DNA of 64,000 nucleotides, taken from contig MARA01000015.1 in the NCBI GenBank assembly GCA_001792895.1, positions 806,001 through 870,000 of the forward strand. Direction: 5' to 3'. The position numbers and the translations under genes were made by a program. Each line of letters starts with the position of its first letter. Position 1 is the stretch's first letter. This DNA comes from Lentinus brumalis (Eukaryota; Basidiomycota; Agaricomycetes; Polyporales; Polyporaceae). This document shows, in pieces, positions 11,609-24,170 of the stretch. Under the pieces are notes generated by a model. It was given only the letters and a program-made list of their open reading frames with translations. It was not told the origin of the DNA and made no database searches.

Positions 11609-13332
11609 GGTGAGGGGGAGTGAGCGGCCTGCAGGGCGTGTTATCCTTCAAATACATATACCCTGCGAACAGCTGCCCAGAACCCTGAGAGATGCGGTTA
11701 GCGCGGGATACAGAAGAGTTCGGGGTTCACCTGCTATCACTCACAGCCCCGCGATGTCCTAGGAAACCACAGAGAGCAATGTAACAGTTCGCACTGCCCC
11801 AAACCACATAGACTTGATCGGCGCGGCCAGCTCGTTCTACGAAGAAATCTGTTCTTCGTTCGGTGGGCACAGGTATACGCGGGACCTGCCTTTTTGGCGT
11901 TGAAAGCCTGGCATCGGGTCAGTCCATAGACACATCTCGTCCGTTGAGTGAACGCACCCCTTGCTTCGCAGTCAAGACTGGTTGCAATGTGACATGATAT
12001 GGCACGGCACCGGGCGCGGCAGCGCCTGCCAACCAACCAACATTGCATGTCTTCAACGCAGGGTATGGCCCTCCAAATTCCGGAGGCGAGTGCGCATTCG
12101 CGATGGAGGTAGAAGAGAAAGATAGTAAGTAAGTAGTACATACATGTGTGAGTTACTTATCTCCCTTAGTTAGAGTACTTAATCGCAATCTACATAGCAC
12201 AGCTTTCACTTGGGTAGCGTGGACTCGGAGCAACAGTGACTGAACCTGAACATCATGCAGCTCGGAAGCACGGCGCATACTACAACCATGAGGAGACTCC
12301 TCACAATGGCACGATATCTACGCCGATCAAGTAGCCTCTGGCATTTGGGTATCATCTGCCATGCGTGTGCGTTCTCTCCTTTCCTCTGACGCCGTCGACA
12401 GTTCTCGTACCCACACTCATTTCCCAGCTCACGCCAGTCGGATCTTATTGTCGTGTGGGCATCGAGTTGCCCGACTGACTCATGAATGTGTCGCGATCCC
12501 TCGAGACCTTCCAGATGACCTGTCGCGTCTGAGCTCCTAGAAGCTAGCTAAGGAGTGCGAGGTCACGATGATCAAGCTCAACCAGGGAAGAGAGCGGATC
12601 TATGCATAGCAAGAGGTGCACCCTAGATCAGAGCTATGTACCTATCGTGAATCCTTCCTCCAGACAGCGAGACTAACCATTGACATCATCATTGCCTTCA
12701 CTGTTCACATCAGGATCGGCGTTCACACTGGTCCCACACCCGAGCTCCCCTTGTCCAGAAATGGTTTGAGACGTCTCTATCCCGGATACGAAGCAATGAA
12801 CGTCGCTCATCGTCGTGGCGCGCGAGACCCTCTGGGACGGGACTATCTCCCCCCGCAGCATGGCAGTGACATCACGAGCTCGGTGTGGGACCGCAGGGGA
12901 CCGCTGCCCTTGTTCTCAACGACGACAACGTATAGACCGGCTACTCGCCGTTCCTCGAGCACTAACGCCCGATATAACATCGATCGACACGTGTTGTCCA
13001 CGCAGGGAAGGAGCGCGGAAAACACGCCTCTGCAACGCCTACAAGGGTCACCCCACCATATCGCGCTGTGAGTTCGCACAATGAAGCTGGCGATCTCTGC
13101 CTTTTTCCATCTACATCTACGTGTTCGCGATGTGCACGCCGCGCCTCCTCCCTACCATTCATGCCTTTACCCGTGCTGTCTCCTCTCTGCTCTAGCTTGC
13201 TGTCCGCCACCGCCCGCCCCGACCTGAATGTCTGTGATTGTAGACGAGCACGATCGGTATGTACGTGATCATAACTGCTGTCCTGCATCCGCTTAGTTCT
13301 TCTGTCACAGCCGCGAATTTCCTTTTCCGCGC
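11609..13332. other. 1.7 kb intergenic region between divergent genes
   Basis: It separates the AAA gene (-) and the coiled-coil gene (+) and presumably contains both promoters. A GTAA/TTAC-rich patch lies at 12120-12160. I see no open frame with protein-like composition, no tRNA and no repeat with clear termini. Confidence 0.4.
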
Positions 13333-15965
13333 ATGGACTCGCTCAGGACTGCGTCATGCTCTGGGAGCAGCGGCTTGCAGTCCCGCTCCGATAGTCTCCA
13401 GTCCAAGTCTCTCCGGTCAGCTTCATCTTCTGACTCTCCCCACTCACTCCCCCATACGCGCCTCGAGCGCGACCACCATGATGGCGTCCTGCACGGCGTC
13501 CCCTCCAAGCTCCGATCGCGTCTCATGCCACGGGACCGCCACGACTCGACGAGCCTCCGCACGGCGCTCGCCATTACCACGGAACGCCTGGAGAGCGAGA
13601 CGCGTCGGGCCGACGATGCGGAGCGCCGCGTTCTTGAGGTCTTGCGCAAGTTGCGTGCGGCACACGAGGCCACGATGCTCGCGCAGGCGGAAGCGTCGCG
13701 CGCCAAAGAGGAGCTCACGCTGTTCAAGTATCGGTTCGAAGACGCGCAACGCGAGATATTGCGTGCGCAAGAGCTCGTTGACGAACTAGAGCAGGCGAAG
13801 CTGGAGGCAGAGTCGGAGGCAGCGCGCGCCCGTTCCACTGCGCGGAGATACCGTGAGCAGCAGTTGATTGCACGAGCGCGAGAAGAAGGTAGGATGGAAG
13901 GGATACAGGAAGGCTTGTCTCGGGGCAGATCTATGGGATACGAAGAGGGTATGGTCGCTGATGATTCCAGGGAAAAGAGATATGTTCCGCCGACCGCAGA
14001 GGATTTGCCGGAGGAGGAGGAGGAGGAAGAGCTCCCCGAATCGCAATATCGCAGTCAAACGCCAGGCCCGGCCGAAATCCGCGTTAGGACCCCAGCTCCT
14101 GAGTTCCGAAGTTTGACACCAGGGCCGTCAATAATGTCCTCTGGTAGAGTGACACCACCACCAAGACGTCCTCCTTCGAGGTATGTCCGCACGCAATGCG
14201 GGGCCACAGTGACGTACTGACGAACGTCCGAGCAGATTCAGTACATCAAGAGCTAGCCAACGCCCCCATGTTTCTGATACTGCACATTTCGCCCCGACTT
14301 TACCTGTCCCGACAATCGTAACACCACTGAATGATCCCTCACCATCACACTCACGAGCTGGCACGCCTGCCGGAATGCCAGTGCCACATCCCGCACCGCG
14401 CTCTCTGGACGACAACGAAGGCGAAACATTCACTCCAATACCGATACATGAACCACAGCCATCCCCTGTGCATCCGCCCGTCGACATTCCCCCAGATGGA
14501 TACATACCTTATGCTGGTAGCAGCGAGGAGATATACTTGCCGCCGCCACACGAACTCTCCAGACCGATCACTCCTGCTTCTCCCACTCCGCCACCAGCAC
14601 CAGCTATCCATCCCGTTCAACCTCCCCAACCTAGCACCTCCATGGCACCTCCACGTGAGCCGCACGTCCGCTCTCGAGATTACGCGTTTGCTGCCGGCAT
14701 TCCGCCGGAAGGTGTCCCTGTGGTTCGCTCCAACGCCAGCGGTAGGCCGATGTCGCCCATGTCCAAGGCGTCGACGACCATTTCGCAGTTTGACCTCGTC
14801 GGCGCTCCCCCGTCAAAGGGCAAACTCCGCCTCGCGATGTCGGGGCGGTCCGCAAGAGACGACGTACGTCGAGCCCAGCATCTTCCTCGACGAGCCTGAG
14901 CTGACATGACATGACGACACACGGGGCCTCGGGATGTGAAGAGGCAGGTGGGGTCTCCGCGTGGGCCGCGTCCGCGGGAAGTCCTCCCTGGACCTGTCCG
15001 TCCGCCGCCCGGTGAACGCCAGGATAGCAGGGGTTCTGAACGTTCGGTTCAAGGGACCTCGCCGACGAGTCCGCTTGACAGGTTGTTCAAAAAGAGGTTT
15101 CGCAATAAGTCGGTGAAGGGGACTCCTCCCGGGACTGCTCCTGTCATACCGGATATCATTGTAGAATCGCCTGTGAGTACGTTGCGGTCTTCCCGTGCAT
15201 GTGTGCTAACGCCTTCCATCGCAGTCGACTCCCTCGACCAGCCGCTCATCCATCAAGACAACCATTACGCAGCCGCATTTACTGAGCCCCGAACACACTG
15301 TCCAGCCATTAGCTCAACCTGAGGATAACATCATTGTGATGCGGACGGAGATACCGGGATATCACCCATCGATTGACCAGTACCTGGCCAGTGGCCCTAC
15401 AGCCCCAATGTTCCCATTACAGTCGGACGATCTACCTCCAGGATTCATTCCCATGTCCATGACGCCTCCAGCGTCCGCGAGTCCTGTCCCAGACAAGCCT
15501 ACCATGGTACCATATGACATGCCCCTCCCAATTCCGCCTTCTCAGACTCCAGTCCCGGTCCCGCCGCCTGGCACCCCAATACCAATCCCGCAGCGAACGA
15601 CCGTGCCCATCAGAGCGCCAAGCAATCCGCGCTCTATCCCGTCCAGAGAGGCGGTCCCCGTCCCATATGACAATCCCCTACCTATCCCACAGCGTGATGC
15701 TCTGCCCGTTCCGCAGCGCGGCAGCGGCAGCAGCAGTCCCCGCCCAGCGCGGTACCACGAGGCGCCAGTCCCCGCAGGCGTGGTGTATCCCGAGCCTCCA
15801 TCGCGACGTCAGACACCCGGCCCTGACAGAATTGGCTCTCCCTCGAGCAGCATACGACGCGGCCGGCACCGGTTGGATGTGAGGAGTCCTGGTGCATCGT
15901 TGTCGCCTCTCCCCCTGAGTTTCTTCGCTCCCCTCCGGTCAGACGCTGGTACGTCTGAGTCGTAG
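13333..15965 (+). CDS. Coiled-coil, proline-rich protein of unknown function
   Basis: Four exons (13333-14180, 14236-14863, 14942-15172, 15225-15965) join to about 815 residues. A Ser-rich start leads into a long charged helix (about residues 70-200, TERLESETRRADDAERRVLEVLRK... to YREQQLIARAREEGR) with strong coiled-coil character and a Glu-rich patch. The remaining roughly 550 residues are disordered Pro/Ser/Thr-rich sequence with repeated TPGP and PLPIP/PVPVP motifs and a basic LFKKRFRNKS patch near the third exon. No enzymatic motif is visible. The helix-plus-disordered-tail layout would suit a scaffold or cytoskeleton-associated protein, but that is inference. The acceptor of exon 3 could also be placed a few bases later. 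Confidence 0.72.
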
Positions 15966-16765
15966 CCCGGTGTAGTTTCGACTTTCCAATCACTATATTA
16001 GGATCGCAAATCACGGCAGATCTACACCGTTCGCCGCGCTGATCTTCGTTGTTCTTCTTTGGCGGCGGCACTCCTGGGCTGCGTCTTGCATTTCGAATCC
16101 AGTACTGGGGACATTTCGTATGGCATCCACTGACATTGCTACAATATCACGGAGTCAACATGTTGTACTAATAGTGTACCAACATTTCTGCTTTTCCTTC
16201 TCGACGTTTGGCCTCGAGAACAAGCCAGCTCCTGGGTCAGCGATCGACCGCAAACGCGCGCTTACAGCATAATGCGTGCATCGGTTGTGACCACCACCAC
16301 CGACCATGATGACATACTCCCTTCTCTCCCACTACCTCCAAGTCTGGAGGTCGAACGTTCCTGTCTCGTAATCCTCGTTTACGCTGCTGTACGATAAGGA
16401 ATTACTGCTCTAGCGACTCAGTACAAGCTCTGCGAAAGACACGTTCGTGGAGAAGGACTCGCTCGTCTGATGGGCTTCAAGGCTGCCTTCGGTCTATTCT
16501 CAACGCTCGCGGCGCAGATACTCACGCGGACCGGGCTTGCACCTGTTTTGGACAGAGAAGGTACGTTGTACATCGTGCTCAGGTCGTCGCTGCTTCTCCC
16601 CGGCTATCATGTGAGCCTCTGATCACGGCAGCAGCGCAACTGGCAGCGGCTTGAGCGGGTCATGGTACTCTGTGTTCTATGCATTTGTCGAATTCCGAAG
16701 CGAAGGCTCGGGCGATGTTTATAAGACGTGGATGAATACCGTCGGACGACAACCCGTACCCCGCC
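15966..16765. other. 0.8 kb intergenic, one possible short exon
   Basis: Most of it shows nothing. A plus-strand peptide MGFKAAFGLFSTLAAQI... at 16469-16560 runs into a GTACGT donor-like site and could be the first exon of a small membrane protein, but I could not find a convincing second exon before the next gene starts. Confidence 0.25.
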
Positions 16766-17969
16766 ATGTTCCCCGCTGCGCCCCTTACGGTCCTCTTGAG
16801 CCTTGCGCTGACGTCTGGCCTTGCATCTGCAGCCCAGACTGTGCGGATTGCGTCATACAACCTGCGCTACGATTCGCAACCGGACAGTATCACGGTACAG
16901 CAGTCGCTCGACAACCTTCCAGATCCGCTGCAGGCGCCCACGTACTACGGGAAGAAGGGAGAGCAGCCGTGGAGCACGAGACGGATTAAGGTGTACCAGA
17001 ACCTCAACAATGAGGGTATCATCCTTGCAGGTAAGTTTTGGATGGTCACTTTCATACTGCTATGACGTACTGAGTGTGCGTGTACTGTGTAGGCTTCCAG
17101 GAAGCTCTTGTACGGCAAGTGACCGATCTTGCCACCCTCTTCGGTGACGGCTGGGGATGGGTCGGTGTTGGTCGTGACGACGGTGTGGCTGCAGGGGAGT
17201 TCAGCCCGATCTTCTACAAGAAGTGAGTTCGTTGCAGCAGGAGACGGTTGCCGCCGCTCACGTCTCGGATTTAGGTCTGACGTCCAGCTTGTCTCGAACG
17301 ACTCGTTCTGGCTCTCCAACACCCCGTTTGAGCCGTCCAAGTTCCCTGGCGCAGGCTCATTCCGGATCTGCACGGCCACTTCCCTCGTTCTGAAGTCCGA
17401 TCCCGCTGCGCCAGTCCACTTCACCTACCTCAATACCCATCTGGACGATCAGTCTGACGACCAACGCCGACTGGCGGCATCGATGATGCTCGTTCGCGCC
17501 CGGTACGAGGCTTACAAGACCGGCGGCCCGGTCATCATCACGGGCGATTTCAACAGTCCTGCTACTGGTACGGATTCGGGTGCATACCAGATCATCACTG
17601 GCCAGATCGCCCCCGTTGCTGTGAACGCGACGTTCGCGGCTAAGTACGCAGTTCCCAGCGCTACGCTCCCCGACTTCAAGGTGCTTGACTTGAAGGCGGA
17701 GACGCCACGGGAGTACGTCTCGGGCGAGTACGCTACTTACACCGGATTCAACGCACCCGGAGATGGGTCTGTCTATACCCGCATTGACTTCGTGTATGGT
17801 GGAAGTAACGGCAAGTGGTGAGTGGCACGAGGTTACTTACGCACCGACACCTGCTGACGCGAACACTCGCAGGACCGCGGATGCATACCGTGTTGGCACG
17901 TCTCTGACGGACGACGGTGTCCTGGCGAGTGACCACCGTCCCGTGTTTGCGGACATCACGCTGCATTGA
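16766..17969 (+). CDS. Secreted endonuclease/exonuclease/phosphatase-family enzyme
   Basis: Exons 16766-17030, 17093-17222, 17275-17817 and 17873-17969 give 344 residues. A signal peptide (FPAAPLTVLLSLALTSGLASA) is followed by the EEP fold: RIASYNLRYD near the N-terminus, FQEALVRQ (metal-binding Glu), YLNTHLDD, VIITGDFNSP, and the C-terminal catalytic SDHRPV. These are the conserved blocks of the Mg2+-dependent EEP superfamily, which includes nucleases, sphingomyelinases and inositol phosphatases. The secretion signal suggests an extracellular phosphodiesterase or nuclease role, but the substrate cannot be read from sequence. The length is typical and no frame problems were found. Confidence 0.85.
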
Positions 17970-18308
17970 GGGGTCTCGGTTCGGCAAGCAGTTCTACAAG
18001 TGGGCTTTCGGAGGAGACGTGTGATAGCATCATGAATTGTATCGGATCAGCGTGTAGGATATACAAGCAGAGTTCGCGCATATCGCGTTCATCTGCCTCA
18101 CCGGAGCAGTGTGGCTGCCCTGCCCGAGAGATTGACGAGAGGAAGACAGATCCATGCGCATGCCATGAGTCAGGACGTAAGGATGTAACAACAGCTTACT
18201 TACTTGAATTGTTACTTCTTGTTACCGAGTACCAAAGGTCAGTAAGGAATTCATAAGCACAAGACTTAATCGATCATTCAGCCAGACAGGGCCGAACAGC
18301 CGATTGAG
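17970..18308. other. Spacer between EEP gene and MITE
   Basis: About 340 bp. A TTAC-rich patch near 18195 is the only notable feature; no gene seen. Confidence 0.35.
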
Positions 18309-18310
18309 TA

Positions 18311-18580
18311 CTGTACCATTTAAATCTATTCAACCAGGGGTGTGACCTGTGACCGGTGGGTTTGGGTTCGACCATTCGACCAACCGGCCGGACGAGCGTG
18401 ACATCCGGTCGAATTTCGACCAAACTAGGGCGCGCGGCAGCGCGCCCCCGCCGAAGGCGGTAAGCGCCCGGACGAGGTATCCGACCACTCGCCCGATGAT
18501 GACCTGTGACAGAGGCCCAAAATTCGACCATTTTGGGCCCCTGTGACGCGTGACTGGTTGAATAGATTTAAATGGTACAG
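18311..18580. mobile_element. MITE with perfect 27-bp terminal inverted repeats and TA target duplication
   Basis: Positions 18311-18337 and 18554-18580 are exact inverted complements (27 of 27), starting CTGTACCATTTAAATC. TA at 18309-18310 and 18581-18582 fits a Tc1/mariner-type duplication. The 270-bp interior has no coding capacity but holds nested structure: repeats of TCGACCA, a GC palindrome around 18430-18445 and a local inverted repeat GGCCCAAAA...TTTTGGGCC near 18512-18540. It ends 75 bp before the REEP/HVA22 start codon and so may alter that promoter or 5' leader. Perfect termini suggest a young insertion. Confidence 0.85.
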
Positions 18581-18655
18581 TATATCAAGCCTCCTCTCCT
18601 CCCTTCCCCATGGTCCCGACGACCCTCGCGCTCTTCATTTCACTGCTCTCTCACA

Positions 18656-19752
18656 ATGTTATTCTACCTGCTGTTCCGTGTCATTAGGTGTGTATGGACA
18701 CCAAACTGTCCAGCAATCGACGCTGAAATGACGCAGTGCGACCACAGCATTCCTCTACCCAGGTTACGCGTCCTACAAGACTTTGTCCCAACGCCCCGCA
18801 TCCGAAGCTGAACTCGAGAGATGGCTCATGTACTGGAGTGTACTGGGATGCATCGTAGCAGTGGAGTATGTTGCTGAATGGCTCGTTTCATGGTGCGTCT
18901 ACCTCTTTTGTCCCGCTATTACCAGTTCCTCATCTGCGCATCACGTACTACTGGTGCAGGCTACCGCTCTACTATCCTATCAAGACCCTCTTCCTGCTCT
19001 ACCTTGCGCTACCACAGACAGCCGGATCCGCATGGCTCTACCAGACCCAGCTCCGCCCATTCTTCGCAGCACACGAGCACGAGATCGACTCCGCACTCGC
19101 TAAGGCGAAGGTGTACCTCTACAGCTACTTCCAACGTCTGCTACGTCGCGGCTGGGAGCAAGTCTCTGGTGCTATCACCCAGCAGCAGACACAACCCGCC
19201 GGCCCGTCCCCACTCGAAGAGGAGGCGGCTACACACACCGGTGCACCCCCCTCGCTGAACGATCCCGTCTCTGGGCCCGCGCAGCTCGTTGCGGGCCTCT
19301 GGAACACCTATGGTCCCAGCATACTCGCGTCTGGTGCCACTCTCCTCACCCAAGCGCAGGCATCCGCTGCGCGCGCATCCGCCAATGCCGGGAGCTCGAG
19401 CTCGGGATCCGGCTCTGGGTCTAAGAGCCGTGGGGACCCGTCTGAGCGGCGCAGGCAGCTCGAAGCTGAACTCGCGTCCCTTGAGCAGGAGCCGGTTGGA
19501 TATGATGTGTCCTCCGCGACTTCAAGCCCGGCTTTCGAGCCGCTCGACAGTCGCTCGCGCGCGTCGTCTTCGGGCAGTGGGAACGGGAACAACGGGAAGA
19601 ACACGTTCGAGGAGGTGGAGGTCCCGAGCGACATGGAAGGTGACTTGCCTGGGCACCCTGTGGGACAGCGGCCGGACCAGGCTCGACGGACGAGCTGGTT
19701 TGGGTGGGGTGGCGCTGCGGGTGCTGGGTACGAGCGGGTGAAGGACGATTGA
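18656..19752 (+). CDS. REEP/TB2/DP1/HVA22-family ER-shaping protein (Yop1-like)
   Basis: Exons 18656-18687, 18737-18892 and 18960-19752 join to 326 residues. The N-terminal 110 residues carry the family signature: FLYPGYASYKTL, ERWLMYWSVLGCIVAVEYVAEWLVSWLPLYYPIKTLFLLYLALP and TAGSAWLYQTQLRPFF. This is the hairpin-membrane module of Yop1/REEP proteins, which bend tubular endoplasmic reticulum. The remaining roughly 190 residues are a long Ser/Gly/Pro-rich tail with a predicted helix (SERRRQLEAELASLEQE) and an acidic patch. Yop1 itself is about 180 residues, so the tail is an extension, as in many REEP1-4-like proteins. The first exon is only 32 nt. The MITE at 18311-18580 sits in the promoter. 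Confidence 0.88.
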
Positions 19753-19973
19753 GGAGAGAGGTACACAGATGGCGGTACGGTGCGTAATCTACACCTATAC
19801 AAATCACCTTCCACGGTATCATTGCATTCGGTCCCGGACACGGCATGGCACTTTTTTTGCTCTCGCATGGATACGTTCCTCCTCGTCCCTGCTTCATTGT
19901 GTATATCTAATGGATGTATAATTATCGAATCTGACAAGACTGTTTCTGATCCCACACATTCGCGTCTTCCCCC

Positions 19974-21673
19974 TCAGCTGGTTGTGTCGCGGTATCGTCG
20001 CAGCTCCGAATCCTTCAGCAATCTTTCCATGACGTCCGTCGCGAGGTGCAGCGACAAGCACACCGGCTCCGCATACCAGCGACCCCCGGTCCCATCGCCG
20101 GCTCCTGAAATCGGAGGGCCAGCCTCCATAACATGGATGCATCCGTCCATGTTCGGCATCACAGCATCGACATAACGGGGCGGCGCTCCGCCCCCGAAGT
20201 CCACACCGTACACGTCGAGACCTTGCCACGACGTGACGATGGAGTGCCGCCGCCCGAGGCACGCCCGCCAGATGTGCTGCGGGTTGACGTCGTGCGCCGT
20301 GTCGTGAAGGAGGGCCGAAAGCGCGGACGGAGTGAACTGCGCCATCGACGCGCGTATGGCGGCCGCTGGTGTCGCTGGCAAGCCCGACTTGGAGTTGGAT
20401 GCAATCTCTGAGGCAGGGAGGGACACCCGCGCGAGGGTGATGGGCGACCCGAGGAAGGTGTCGGGGAGGGGCGGAGAGAGGCGCGAGCGCAGCCCGATCG
20501 TGACCATGATGTGCACGAGTTCGCGGTCGTGCTCCAGGCCCCGGGCGCGGACAATGAGTCTCCAGATGAACGCGAGGAGGGCGTCGAGGCGGGAGATGCG
20601 GGCCGGAGGGGAGGTGGAAGAGGTATCGTCCGTGGAATTGGACGCTTCCCAGATACGCTGGACTTCCGCGGGAGTGAAGTAGACGAGGTAGTGCGAGACG
20701 GGGGCGTACAAATCCCAGTCGGACCAAGGGATGATGTCGCCGGGAGGTCCGAGGTCTGTCCCGGCGAGCTCTTGCGGGATGCGCGTCGAGGGGAGCATAG
20801 GCTCGGGACAGCCCTCGGCGGATGCCCACCAGTCGTATCGACACATTGGTAGTGATCGCGAGATACGGAGGAGAGCTGGGTCGGCGGCCGCGCTGCGAAC
20901 GTCCCCGGCAGCTGCTTGGTCGACGAGCGCCGGGTCGAATACGGGCGAGAGAGTCGGGAGAGGTTGCCCATGGAGGAGGGCGCGATGGACAGCGGCCCAG
21001 TCCTTCACGAAGTGCATCATCGCAGTGGCATCCGCGAGGCAATGAACGAGCTTCACGCGGATCCCCAGTCCCCGCACGCGAATGCCGTCAGCTGCACGGA
21101 GACCGCAGGCCGGCCGGCGTATTCGTTCGTCTCGTGCAGCGCGAGCTGCGTCGGGCAGTTCAGGGCGTCCGACGGGAACGAGTTCGCATCCCATGCCAGA
21201 GGACCCAAGCTCGATGCCTGCATGCGGTCCTCGTGCCCGGGGACGAGCGAGGCGAGTGTCTCCGGGTAGCGGGTCAACACGAGCTCGACGCCCGGGTCGT
21301 CGGGGGACCCGTACGTGATGGCGACACGCCCTTGGCGTTGTCCTTTCGCGAGATCGTAGGGGATCCAGTGCAGCTGGCCTGCCCATTGGGGATACGAGTC
21401 GATCGTCTTGCGCAGGGACTGCGTGAGGGCTTCCGGTGTCATACATGTGGGATCAGTTGGCGGGTCGAAGTACCACGCAGCGCTCGCCAAGGTGTACTTT
21501 GCGCAGGTGTTGTCTAGGATGGACAGAGGTACGGTTCGTGGGTTCGCATCATCGCTAGAGCTTGGGTGTATGCGGGTGCGTGAGAGAACCTCCAGGCTGA
21601 GGGCGACTGTGTCCGCTGCAAGTGAGATAGTAGTGCAAGTAGCGGTAATATGTTGCGTACCAGGTGCTGCCAT
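19974..21673 (-). pseudogene. Transferase-family (BAHD/trichothecene-acetyltransferase-like) acyltransferase, one base short
   Basis: This is an intronless frame that shifts once. The N-terminal part (21673-21070) reads MAAPGTQHIT...LDNTCAKYTLASAAWYF, a typical opening of PF02458 acyl-CoA-dependent transferases. The C-terminal part carries the catalytic HCLAD (HxxxD) and the structural DFGGG (DFGWG-like) motif. Between them, at a run of four C on the plus strand (21070-21073), the frame reads FACGDWGSA-stop; one more base would give FACGGLGIRVKLVHCLAD. The length is 1700, one less than a multiple of three. Relatives acylate secondary metabolites with acetyl- or acyl-CoA in the cytosol. It is either a pseudogene or has a homopolymer error. 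No other biosynthetic genes are next to it. Confidence 0.75.
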
Positions 21674-22497
21674 GATAGAGTTGACTTGGGTAGCTGCGAT
21701 GGTCTGCGAGGTGTGGGGTGACGACCATCCTGTGGTCCCCTTTTGAAGGATTTGATGGCCCGGGAGCCATCACCAGAAACAGACGGAGCGCCGGACCCGA
21801 ACTTCAAAGATGACTCGTCCTTCGTACGAGCATCCAGAAAGACTCGGCTGATGGTTCACACTCAGCGTTCTGTAGGTACATACCCGAGTTGGATCCGAGC
21901 TTCCAGTCAATGTCGATGCGCCTCCGATCGGACGCGAACGCTCAGAGTTCAATCCTAGCAGAGCCGGTCTCCGATCCTTATCGGACGAGCGCTGTGGAAA
22001 TCCTTTGAGGATTGCATGTAGCAGCATAGACAAAGAGATATGTACGTATACTGAGTACATGATGGTGGAGATATAAAAATGGGAGCCCCTATGCAAGTGG
22101 CGGTGCCAGTGCGTGTCCAAAATCGGTCGAATCGACAGTAAACCACCACCATCTACGCACATAGCTTCACAAGCCCAGACTATAAGCCTGTTCGTCGTAA
22201 GATGCGAGTCTCTGCTTCATGTTCTTGGAAGCTTCCCACTTCAGGTCTCCAGTGCCCTGCGGGCTGTCATGTTCATTCAAATCGATACCAGCAACACGAA
22301 TCCCTCGAGGCTAACGACGGATTCCATGAAGTCCAACCTATCCCCGTGAGCATTGAGTAATAATACAAACGCAAGCAATAATCATAAGCAGTCCGGATCA
22401 AATTTGAGCTTGAGATACAGTTCGCTGATTCGCATTCTACACAGATCACGGTCGTGTCAGCAATTCAGCAAGCATCAAACTCGGTAGCTGAACTGAA
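21674..22497. other. 0.8 kb intergenic
   Basis: Upstream of the acyltransferase and downstream of the next minus-strand gene. No gene, tRNA or bounded repeat recognised. Confidence 0.35.
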
Positions 22498-22517
22498 TCA
22501 AGGACGCACCCACCTGT

Positions 22518-23315
22518 TCAGTCTTTCTTCGAGTACCAGACCAGCGGGAAGTCCTTCGCATATCCCAGCTCCTGCAAGAATCTCCGGATGTAATACTTCT
22601 GCCTCTGCGTGACCCCGTCCATCTCGCGGTTCGAGTAGAACGCGAGGATGGGCAGCGGCCGCCCGAGCTCGCGCACGCGAAGCCGTATCCCGGTCTCCTC
22701 GAGGAAAGCGTCCTTTACCGCGGCGGCGGTCTCCTCCTCGTCGATCACCCGTGCGGCGCCCTTGCGCACTTCCCATCCTTTGGAAATTGCTAATTTCATG
22801 AATAGACGGTGCATGTACGGGATCCCGTGCCAGTAGGTGGTTGGCGATCTCCGGACGGAGATGGTCCGGGTGCTTGCGCCGGAGAGCTTGCTCTGGACGG
22901 TGTCCGGAGTGGAGGGAATGCCGTGGGGCGTACGCGGTGCCAACATGTTCACCTTCTGCACACGGCCCTCCTGCTAGACCGATTAGAGATCGGAGAATCA
23001 GTATGAGCTGTAACCACCCGCAACCACCGGGACAAAGAGCCCAGTGGCGAGGACGTACCGGACGCACGATCTTCGCCGGGACGCGCTGGGGATCCCAGAT
23101 GCGCGGCGTTGTTGAGGTTTTTGCTGCTGGCTGCTCGGGCCTGAGAGGGTGGCCTCCATGAGCTCGTACCCGCCCTTGACCTTGCGCAGCTGCGAAGGGT
23201 CGACGCGGACCGCGTTCCCGTGACTGTCGTACATCACAGGCAGCGGCTGGGTCGGTTTGACGTCTGCGCGGACGGGACGATATGAGGCGTCGTTGTAGGA
23301 TGCGTCGTTGTACAT
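22518..23315 (-). pseudogene. Unknown small protein, one base short in an oligo-A run
   Basis: Exon 1 (23315-23059) starts MYNDASYNDASYRPVRADVKP, with a tandem NDASY. It continues to GGYELMEATLSG and, after a shift at the T5 run 23118-23122 (A5 on the coding strand), to TSTTPRIWDPQRVPAKIVRP. An 85-bp intron follows, then exon 2 (22973-22518) with EGRVQKVNMLAPRTPHGIPS, TTYWHGIPYMHRLFMKLAISKGW and a C-terminus ending FPLVWYSKKD. The exons total 713 bp, one short of a multiple of three; the added base gives about 237 residues. The splice phase only works with the shifted frame, so the shift is well supported. No domain is recognised. Confidence 0.6.
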
Positions 23316-24163
23316 GATGGTTGTGGTCGTTGGGGTGGAGGAGGGTGGTGGTAGCAGGTGAGTTAGGCGCGACCTTTTGCCGGGTGGCTGGGCGCGTTTT
23401 GCCGCCCGCCCGATTCATTGTCCGACGGAATGGTTAAACTCGATATCATCGAGCGGTGGCCTTGACTTCTGGCACCGAACGCAGAGTATGCTAGTCGTGC
23501 AACTCGCAATTGCGAGAGCGGAGCAATCCCAAGACGTCGGTGAGCGAGCCGATCAATATCTTGTCAGACCACGTGCTATCATTCGGCGGAGACTAACACA
23601 TGGGCACTAACTAATGTTATCACAGCGGTATGGATGTCAGTAAATGTCAATCGTCAGGTTATTAGGTCGCATAATTGGACCTTAAGAGACATATAGGATG
23701 TTGTATGGTTATGTCTGCCGCCACAAGCTGCCGAGCCGACCGGAAATGGCATGACAGTTACCGGATATAGAAGATATATCGCCGACGTCATCCTGATTCC
23801 TTAACCTCCAAGCTCAGGCAGCCCACACGAGGTATATAAGGACCCAGCCCACGTCCGGCTCTTTCTGACAACTCATTCCCGTCTCACCACCATCCCCCGA
23901 GCTCTCCGACGTGGCAAGGTGTCGGCAGCGGAGGCCACAGTAGCCTTACCCTCCAGCTGCTCTTCCTCTCCAGTATGTCTGGAATGCGCCGCGCCCAGGC
24001 AGCGACTCGTCTCGGCAGTACGGCTTCTCAGGGTGTGCATGGGACGTCTGGTAGGGACTGACCCAGACTTGGAGAAGAATAACAACACGAGGCCAGGCCC
24101 GCCGAAGCGCCAGCTGATGCGAACCATCCACGCCCCGAATGCATGCCCTCGGCCAGGCCTCGC
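23316..24163. other. 0.85 kb intergenic upstream of the BTB gene
   Basis: It contains the divergent promoters of the unknown gene (-) and the BTB gene (+). A TATATAAGG motif lies at about 23833. Small open frames here lack protein-like features. Confidence 0.35.
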
Positions 24164-24170
24164 TATAAAA
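24164..24170 (+). promoter_or_regulatory. TATA box of BTB gene A
   Basis: TATAAAA lies about 95 bp upstream of the ATG at 24265, a plausible distance for a fungal core promoter with a short leader. Confidence 0.5.

Noticed and set aside
19894..21042. Long minus-strand frame of 382 codons
   Set aside because: It overlaps the acyltransferase in another frame; it is Arg/Pro-rich, lacks motifs and is a GC-rich shadow of the HxxxD...DFGGG frame.
22498..23418. Minus-strand frame of 306 codons
   Set aside because: It covers the unknown gene in a mostly wrong frame; only the short WDPQRVPAKIVRP part belongs to the real model.
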